From Heterobasidion occidentale (taxonomy: Eukaryota > Basidiomycota > Agaricomycetes > Russulales > Bondarzewiaceae), in contig JBCAQO010000004.1 in assembly GCA_039111635.1 (NCBI GenBank), positions 1,116,001 to 1,180,000 on the forward strand: a stretch of 64,000 nt of DNA, given 5' to 3'. Each line of letters begins with the position of its first letter. Within the stretch, counting starts at the first letter, position 1. The notes beneath the pieces were generated by a model. It had not been told where the DNA came from. It ran no database searches and saw only the letters and a program-made list of their open reading frames with translations. The translations under genes were made by a program, and so were the position numbers. Below are positions 56,500-64,000 of the stretch, piece by piece.

Positions 56500-57440
56500 G
56501 ATTCTGCAGCAATGTATAAACGGCGTCCGACCAACCGACATCGTGGCATGATGAGCACTTGACGTCCAAATGTTTGGAACTAAAAGAGACGCCGAAGAGG
56601 CCGCATCACTCCTTCAGCGAAGCGCAGGCGCACCAGCGGCTATGCATCCGGATGCTGGTCTAGACTAGCTCATTTCCGCAAAGACCTCGTCTGTATGCTG
56701 CCGCTCCAAGTGATCCCTTCCACTCACAAAGGATACGCACGGTACAATGACGCTGTTATTTTCGTGGACATTGCACCGAAGTCAGTGACAGTCAGTGTTT
56801 TGTTCGATGGCTGATATAGTTACAGCGGTGATGGGAACCACTAAGCTTGACAGATTGTAGGACGCTCCGCGCGTGAGAGGAAGATGGCTGATGAGAGTTG
56901 GATAGTCGGTGCACACAAATCGAGGATAGCATCGCGTCTTTCGACGTGGACCACAGTTGGTTTTCCCATGTGCTTTCTTCAGTGCTTCGCTGCGGACTAT
57001 ATTAGCCGTATACACGTACATAGACGTCAAAACAGAGGTGCCAGGGTACGTACACCGAGATCTTTCTGATACAAGTCAGAGACGCATACAGCGTCACCCT
57101 GGATGCGCCCGTCTCGTCGAAATTGACGTCTTCCTAGTTCGCCTGTTCTCCTGCGCCTCGTTTTGCCAGAACCCACCCCCATCTGATTTTGTCAATGTCT
57201 TTCCGAACGTCTCGTCATCGCAAGTAACAGCATATCGTGTGCTTTAGCATCTAGCAACATCAGTGGATACACCGCTGTGTATTGTCCGTCTGACGGACAT
57301 TGCTCACAGATTGTAAACTCGCGAAGCCTCACGCTCTTGAACGGTTGTGCGCGGTTTGAAAGATCATGAAAAGCGGACTGAAGTTACTCACAGTCCCTTG
57401 GTGCGCTTCTGGAGAAAGAGCAGCTGTTGTCGACCGAGAA
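56500..57440 (-). pseudogene. Relic gene-like spacer between 7-TM copies D and E
   Basis: Second copy of the spacer block described at 54100-55030, with the plus-strand MADESWIVGAHKSRIASR at 56884 and minus-strand VHVERRDAILDLCAPTIQ. The left part of the minus-strand frame is interrupted by stops. The stretch 57330-57430 is nearly identical to 54925-55020. Confidence 0.4.
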
Positions 57441-57482
57441 TCGAATATATATTCACCTTCGCGGTTACACTATCCAATAAGA

Positions 57483-58888
57483 CTACACTTCTCCATCTAT
57501 CGCCCCCAACTCAGATGCATGGGGATGGGATCCCTCGTCAACAGACGGTGTCGGATGATGGTGACCGGTCTGAGTTGTCGATGTGCCGGAACGAACAGTT
57601 CTTGTCACGAAGCGCATCTCGGTGTGAGACGCGTTCTGAGACATATCATTTCCAATGCTCATGTCCCAAGTGGTCTCCCGGAGCGCTGCCAAGACGATAA
57701 CCGCAGTTGGATAGATCCCCTGCTCAAAAGGGTTGAGTTGTTTGTCAATGAGGGAGAGAAGCACAACGCACAGATACTTGTACCGTGATCGCAAGAAGGG
57801 TTTCGCCAAGAGCAACGATAGCGTTATCGCTTGACATATTAGACCGAACATAGCACGCGAGGAAGATTATCTGGCGCATCATGCGTGATGTGAGAGGTGC
57901 ACACGCCGCTAATGCATTTATCAACGCTCACCCATATCACACAGTAAAGAGTCCCGGATTCGACAAGGAGAGCGAGAATAGATAGAGCCGGAGATCTATA
58001 CTTTGTGGTATTGAGGTGAGATCTGAGCAGCCGACGGTGTTGCCTATGACGAGGTTAATTCGAGTAATGGGACTGCATTCGATGTACACGCTGACCACGC
58101 CTTCACCGCGATGAGTGTGGTAGCGATGATATTGGTAGCCAGTGTCGAGGCATAGATGGCATAGAAGGCAATAAGATTCCAGCCGAAGGGGATGGATATA
58201 CTACCACCCACTGACATGAAGGTCACACTTGAAAGTCGGCGAAATGGAACAGGCCACTTACCAATGGATACTAGAGATACTAGCACAGGAAATATCAAGA
58301 CTTTCACACTGCGTCCCCACATGATCCATACCCTCCAGAGCGCAATTCCATCGCTCATGGCGAACTGCAAAATGATCAACGAGTGTCAAGAACAATGAGA
58401 CCGAGAGACTGACATTGATCATAGGTAGGTAAAAATTCCCCATGCTTGCGACGAATTCTGCATGGTCATTGTCGGGGGCTGCGGGTTCATTGGGTCCTGT
58501 GGATTGATCACCGGCCGAATGCCAGAGCTCATCCAGGATGAGGTCCATGTCGCCTAGCCACTGCAGAACCAGATGGCAGGTCGAGGCCGCAAACATGTTA
58601 AACGTTGTTATCCAAAGAATAAGGATGGCCCGTGTTTTGAAACCTTTACGACTGTGAGGACGTCAGATGGTCATTATGCTCCCTTTTAAAAGGAGTGACT
58701 CACGCGAGAACGTAGGTTGAAGTCGCGAACGATAGTATGGAAAGCACTGTGGACCAAATTGAAATCATGGGCAACACGTGATGATGAAGGCACACACCGT
58801 AAAAGCCAGTCTCACAAGCAAGAGAGATGATGAAGGACCTGATACATGCGTAGTCAAATTGTACAAAGAATGCAGCATCGGAAGACAT
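57483..58888 (-). CDS. 7-TM membrane protein, family copy E
   Basis: Start MSSDAAFFVQFDYACIRSF at 58888. ISLACETGFY|VLSILSFATSTYVLA, LILWITTFNMFAASTCHLVL, loop PAAPDNDHAEFVASMGNFY, FAMSDGIALWRVWIMWG and VKVLIFPVLVSLVSI, FYAIYASTLATNIIATTLIA, ILALLVESGTLYCVIW|IIFLACYV, ALGETLLAITVQ|GIYPTAVIVLAALRETTWDM and a tail ending GAIDGEV at 57483. All checked junctions are in phase and none of the lesions of A or D is present, so this is an apparently functional copy. The N-terminal about 20 residues differ most among copies. Confidence 0.65.
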
Positions 58889-59999
58889 GACTAGTCACGG
58901 AGGGGAGAGCCGTTGGCATATAGGAGGGTTCTGCAGCAATGTATGAACGGAGTCCGACCAACCGATATCGTGGCATGATGAGCACTTGGCCCTCGCAAAA
59001 TCGGAGTTCTGTCGCTTCTTCAAAGCTCGAGTAGTACCTGGAGCACCTAAGGGAGACACGGCCTTATCATCCCTTTACTGCGGTTCAGACACGCCAGCGG
59101 CTACGTATCCTGATGCAGGTCTCCAAGGAGCTCAATCTAGCAGATGAATCAGACAAGGCAGAGCATTGGCTGCCTCACAGTGATCCTGCTCCACCCAGCA
59201 AGGAGATCCGCGATACAAGGACGCTGAGCATGCATCAAAGACCACGACAATCCATATGGTGGATATGGTGGATATGGCGATAGCAGGATGTTTGGCTGTC
59301 CTTGGTGAGTGCCCCAGAGATTGACAGATTGCAGGATGCTCTGCGCGTGAGAGAATGATGGCCAATCCTAGTTGGATACTAGTGGGCTCTGGTATTTGCA
59401 CGTAGATCGAGGACAGCCTCTATTTTGTGCATCACGAAGAACGAGGCTATTGGAGTGCAGTCAATGCGCATATACAAGCAATGGTGCTTACACGAGCGGG
59501 TCGAAGAGTGTGTGAGCTTGGTGGACGCCTCAGTCGCATTGAAACTGCCGGTGTCGTGTTTCTCGACATGAAACCAGCTACCCCCCCGGCGGGCTTTTTT
59601 CAAAGTTCATATGTCGTAGATGTGTTTATCCCTCTGAAGTATTTAGACTTTGAATCTGGGATCCCTGTTGCCGAGGACCGAGGAGGAGGGTTACAGCAGC
59701 GCTACAGCGCACTTCATGGAACGGAAGAGATTGGTGACAGGCGTATTGTACTGCTTAGTGCTTGTCATAAACGCTGAGCGACGAAAAGATAATCAGCATT
59801 GGGGAAACACGTCCTGAATCGCAGTCGGACGACGTCACGACTCACCTTGGGTCCGCCCAAATCCTCGACATCTTTACCAAACGAATAGTTCATTCTACGT
59901 CCAAAATCGATTTAGATTCAGACGATATGGGGCTTTTTCGTCTCTCGACAACGAAAAGACAGTACAGAGGAAGATGAGGCAAAGCGATACGACCTGCAG
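58889..59999. other. Upstream region of copy E with decayed spacer block
   Basis: The start (to about 59400) is a third, more diverged copy of the 7-TM upstream block. On the minus strand LSRAEHPAICQS and MHKIEAVLDLR recall the conserved VERRDAxLDL core. A 116-codon frame on the plus strand (59427-59777) has no recognisable feature. Confidence 0.35.
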
Positions 60000-60526
60000 T
60001 GATAGGTGTACCGTGCCGTGGGAATCAAGTTGCAGACTCGCCAAGCCAAATTGTCAGCCTCTCTTCCCATCGACCACTGCCGCGTTGCTCGTTACCCATT
60101 GCTCTTTCAAAAACAGACACACCAGCACAGCTGGAGATTGGAGGAGAATGTCATGATTTAATGAGCGTACTGCCAGGTCACGGTAGGCTGCTCTGCTCTG
60201 CCATGCTCAGACCCGCACGCCGCACGTCTCGTGCCGCCCTCTTCCAGGCTCCTCTTGGTTCTCGTTTTGCGCCGTGCGGAGTCTCACCGCGGCAAGATAT
60301 CGTTCTCACAGCCGTGGCTCGCTCAGGGCCCTTATCAGAGCCCCCAGTGATACATCCATGCATCATGACCCTGCCAGACAATTAAATGGTGGGCGCAGAC
60401 TCAGAGATAAGAGCTCAGGCTCGCATAAAAACCCTCACCTTGCGCTCTATTGTGCTCCAGCGCTCAGCTGCATCCCTTCACTGTAAGCACAAGCACACCC
60501 CGCTCAGCAACAGCAGCAACAGCATC

Positions 60527-63490
60527 ATGTCGACGCGAGCCAACTCCGTCCCGCATCCCACTCTGGTCAAGGTACGTCCCCGAGAGCCCTCGAGCAAAAT
60601 ACGATCATCACGCTATCGGCTCGGGCCAGGTCGATCCATTCGTGTGCGTATCGATCGTGTATTAATTCTGCGAAACCGCATCCTGACCTCCCATGCCCGG
60701 CACCCTAGTCCAGCAGACCAGCAGAAGGTCGGTGTGTACTGTGCCGTCATCTGCGCTCCTTCTCATCCTTCTCGCTCGTAGGGCCTCCACAACCGCTGGC
60801 AGTGAGTGTGACTTCCCGTTCTCGCCACACAGATGCGCACATGGGTGATCGCATTCTAGCCCCGAGATCCCCGCAGTCGCGACCGTGAAGCCGGGGGAGG
60901 TGAGTCTGCCCACTTCCACGCCGTGCTCTACTCGGCTCTACTCGACTCTATTCAGGTATTCAAGATCGAATGCGTCGGTACGCACTGGTGCCTCGCGGAC
61001 ATGCACGCCCGCTGACCATCAATCCGCCGCACAGACTGGACCGGCGCCCAGATCGGCAACAACGACAGTCCGTGTCGCCCGCCTTGCAGCGCCTCGCCCA
61101 CCTCTGACTTTTTATTTTTTTGTATTTGGTGGGGCCCGCAGACAGCGATGACATCAAGAACGTCGATCTAACGAAGATCCACAACCTCTCGGGCCCGATC
61201 GCCGTCGAGGGCGCGGAGCCCGGCGACTGTCTCGTCGTCGACATCCTAGACGGTACGCACACGGTCGCGCACGCTCGATCGTCCGTGCTCATCCAACCGC
61301 ATGCCCAGTCACGCCGTTTGAGCAGATGCCGTGGGGCTATACTGTGCGTGCCCAGAGCCCACCGCCGCAGATACAAAACACTCACCCGCACCTCCACACA
61401 GGGCATCTTCGAGCTCGAGAACGGCGGCGGCCTCTTCGGTGTGTCGCTCCCCTCCTCATCCGCTCGCACCACTCACCGCCCGCAAGCCCGCGAGTTCCAG
61501 AGCCGCGCATGCAAGGCCATCTGGGACTTCAAGGGCATCTACGCGACCTCGCGGCACGTCCCGGGCGTGCGCTTCGCGGGCACCGCGCACCCCGGGCTGA
61601 TCGGCACCGCGCCGTCCGCAGAGCTGCTCGCGACGTGGAACGCGCGCGAGGGCGCGCTGCTCGCCGCGCACGCGGGCGCGGTCCCGCCCGTCGCGTTTCC
61701 GCCCGAGCCGCGCGCGCGCGTACGTCGGCCAGGACCTGCCCGAGGACGCGCGCGCGCGCGTCGCGCGGGAGGGGGCGCGCACGGTGCCGGGGCGCGAGCA
61801 CGGCGGGAACTGCGACGTGAGTGCGGGGCGTGCGTGTCTTGCGGAGCGGCGCTGACGCGGGGGCGCAATGCGGGGGGATCGGCAGATCAAGAACTTGTCG
61901 CGCGGGTCGAGGTGCTACTTCCCCGTGTTCGTGCCGGGCGGCAACCTGTCCGTCGGGGACCTGCACTTCTCCCAGGGCGATGTGCGCGCTTTCTCCCTCT
62001 TCGTTTCTCCCACCCCTCTTTCGTTCGCTTCCTTCTCTTGTTTTTCGGCTTCCTTCCTCCGCGCGCTCGTTTGTCTGGGCGCTGTGTCGGCGGCTTTGAC
62101 TCTGGATTCTGATTCCGGCTCTGATCGCCGCGCGCGTCGCTGGCGCTGATGCTGATGCTGGCTTTGTGCGGGGACGGATTCCTGACGTATTGTACGTGAC
62201 AGGGCGAGATGTCGTTCTGCGGCGCGATCGAGATGGTGCGTGGCGCGTCGCGCACGGGCGCTCGCAGTCCTTTCTGACGCCGAGTCCATTCCATTCCGTC
62301 CCATCCGAATCCATGCGACTCGACTCGACGCACACGCGACGCGATGCGCCTCGGCAGGCCGGGATCATCACGTTCAGCACGAGCGTCATCAAGGGCGGCG
62401 TGGACAAGTTCGCGCTGAAGCAGCCGATCTTCCTGGTGCGTGCGCGCCCGTCCTCGCACCGCGTCCCCCATCCACGCTCGCGCTCACACTCATTCGTCCG
62501 CTCGTGCTCGCCCGCGCGCGCAGCCGTCCCCGATCGACCCGCTGTACTCGTCGAAGCTCGTGTTCGAGGGCATCAGCGTGGACTACCGTGAGCCGCCCCG
62601 CCTGCCCCTCCGTGGCGTTTCATGCCGTCTCAAGCGCCCTCTTTCTTCTTCCCCCCCCCCCCCCTCTCCCTGTGCGTGTGTGTCCGTGTGCCCGACGGGA
62701 CGCCCGCAGACGGAGACGGCACGCAGTACAACATGGACGCGTGAGTGCCGCGCGTGTCGCATCGGGACGTCGTGGACGCAGCGAGCTGACGCGCTGGATG
62801 GCCTGGTGGTGCAGGACGGTCGCGTACAAGCAGGCGGCGCTGAACGCGATCGCGTATCTGCAGAAGGTGCGCGTCCCCGCTTTCGGTCTCGACGGGTTCG
62901 GTTCTGCTCAGGCGAGGGGAATGCGGGCGGTTGCTGACTTGCGTTTTCTCATGTGGTTCGGGTTGCGTGGTGTGTGTTGGGTGATTCGTGGGTCGTGTTC
63001 CGCTGTTGGTGCGTGTTCCGTGTTCCGCGTCGTCGCGTCGTCGCGTCGCCGTGGGACAGCTCGGCTTCAGTAGGTCATTCCGCGCCGTCCGTCCGTCGTC
63101 CGCCGTTCCGAGCGCTGACGACTGCCCACCACCGCCGACGCGCGCCATGTAGCCCGCGAACAAGCCTGTACGTACCTACCTCCTTCCCCTCCCCTCCTCG
63201 ATCCGCTCCTGATCCGAACACGCCCGCCCGCCCGCCGCGCCGCGCACAGACATCCTGCTCTCCGCCGCGCCCGTCGAGAGCCACGTCGGCGCAATCGTGG
63301 TGCGTCCCGCGCCTCTCCCCGCCCGCGCACACTCCGTATCAACCGCACTGCTCTGTGTTTTTTTCTGCTTTTTTGCGGACATGCGCGCTACCGACAGGAC
63401 TCGCCCAACGCATGCGTGACGCTCGCGCTCCCAGTCGGGATATTCGACTTCGTGCGCACTCTTTACTTTCGCGCGCCGTCTCAGTCTTAG
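60527..63490 (+). CDS. Formamidase (acetamidase/formamidase family)
   Basis: Hydrolyses formamide (possibly acetamide) to ammonia and the acid, a nitrogen-scavenging enzyme. The start at 60527 is MSTRANSVPHPTLVK, followed by VFKIECVDWTGAQIGNNDS, DIKNVDLTKIHNLSGPIAVE, CLVVDILDV|TPFEQMPWGYT and GIFELENGGGLF. Next are FKGIYATSRHVPGVRFAGTA, HPGLIGTAPS, EHGGNCDIKNLSRGSRCYFP, VFVPGGNLSVGDLHFSQGDG, EMSFCGAIEMA, ITFSTSVIKGGVDKF and LFSSKLVFEGISVDY-like sequence. DGTQYNMDA and QAYILLSAAPVESHVGAIVD lead to SPNACVTLALPVGIFDF. More than ten introns of 40-130 nt; the small exons checked near the 3' end join in phase. The terminal VRTLYFRAPSQS before TAG at 63490 is unusual and might instead be an intron beginning GTGCGC. 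High GC. It was probably the original divergent neighbour of the arrestin gene. Its promoter and first exon are duplicated in inverted orientation at 44385-45175. Confidence 0.85.
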
Positions 63491-64000
63491 GGTGCTAACG
63501 GTATGTGTATGCTTCTGACGACCGCGGGCGATCGGTATTTGCTGGTGTTGGGGTGCGGTGGATGTGTTTGCGCCGCTGGGACCTGCGGGCAGGATATTCT
63601 GCCGCGGGACGAGGGCCTGGCGAGGCGGGATCTAGGGCAGTGCGCGATTCGCAGCGATGGGGTGCTGTGACTGTGCTTGGGCATTCGATATTCGCCGGGA
63701 CGGGCGCGCGAGGGTATGGCGAGGGGTGGGTCGCGGAAGAGGTCCGTCCGGCACTGGCGAAGGCGAAGGCGAAGGCGGCGTTTGTTGTGTACGGGAGAAC
63801 TGCGGGAAGCGCGCGGAGACGCGAAGTATTAGGGGAGGGTGTACGTTACGAGATGCGTGTATACTTGGAAATGCGGATGCAGAAGCCGACGCGTCAGATT
63901 CTGAGTTGCTAGGTGTTCCCAGGTGTTCTGACGGGCGGGCGGTGGCGAGCGGCGTGGGGTTTTGCGTGCTGCATGGTCGACTGTCCGGCCTGATCGCGCC
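63491..64000. other. Downstream of formamidase, nothing recognised
   Basis: GC-rich. A 135-codon plus-strand frame (63505-63912) is low-complexity and without recognisable features; it probably represents the 3' untranslated region or another gene's edge. Confidence 0.35.

Noticed and set aside
59427..59777. 116-codon plus-strand frame before the formamidase
   Set aside because: No similarity to other genes in the window, no motif, and it overlaps opposite-strand frames of similar size.

Overview
This is nuclear DNA from a filamentous basidiomycete, most likely an Agaricomycete. The reasons are dense genes with many short introns (about 44-65 nt, GT..AG), a decayed fungal-specific FunK1-type kinase, recognisable fungal housekeeping genes, and lineage-specific multigene arrays. 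I see no rRNA, tRNA, CRISPR or bacterial operon structure.

Layout. 1-1243: 3' part of the PP2A methylesterase gene (+). 1348-4034: RIX7/NVL AAA ATPase (-). 4499-15421: a tandem array of a two-gene module, kinase-like gene K followed by a small proline-tailed gene S, present as K1-S1-K2-S2-K3-S3'. K1, S1 and K3 look intact; K2 is broken, S2 has lost a splice acceptor and S3' is a 3' fragment. A 1,017-bp non-autonomous hAT-like transposon (11072-12088) sits just upstream of S2. 15964-30806 is conserved core genome: a TopBP1/Rad4/Dpb11-type BRCT protein (-), mitochondrial ribosomal protein uL30m (+), GUP1 (-), casein kinase 2 beta (+), an FAD monooxygenase (-), a TPR protein (-) and an unrecognised protein (-). 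31.32-31.81 kb is a 15-bp minisatellite. 34169-36230 is a cytochrome P450 with several single-base frame breaks. 37465-41761 is a long alpha-arrestin gene (-).

42.2-59.4 kb is an AT-richer accessory block lying between two divergent conserved genes, the arrestin (-) and a formamidase (+, 60527-63490). It holds a family of 7-TM membrane-protein genes (copies A to E, all -), three of them on a regular 2.4-kb repeat, a frame-broken FunK1 kinase, a 322-residue unrecognised gene and its decayed copy. It also holds displaced, decayed duplicates of the 5' ends of both flanking genes. The simplest reading is that an ancestral divergent gene pair was pushed apart by repeated segmental duplication.

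The core genes serve ribosome assembly, DNA-damage checkpoint signalling, phosphatase control, mitochondrial translation, lipid/GPI-anchor metabolism and nitrogen scavenging, and are not functionally linked. The distinctive content is the K-S module and the 7-TM array, both amplified locally and both showing different stages of decay. Several breaks are single-base changes in short homopolymers, so assembly error must be excluded before calling every one a pseudogene.
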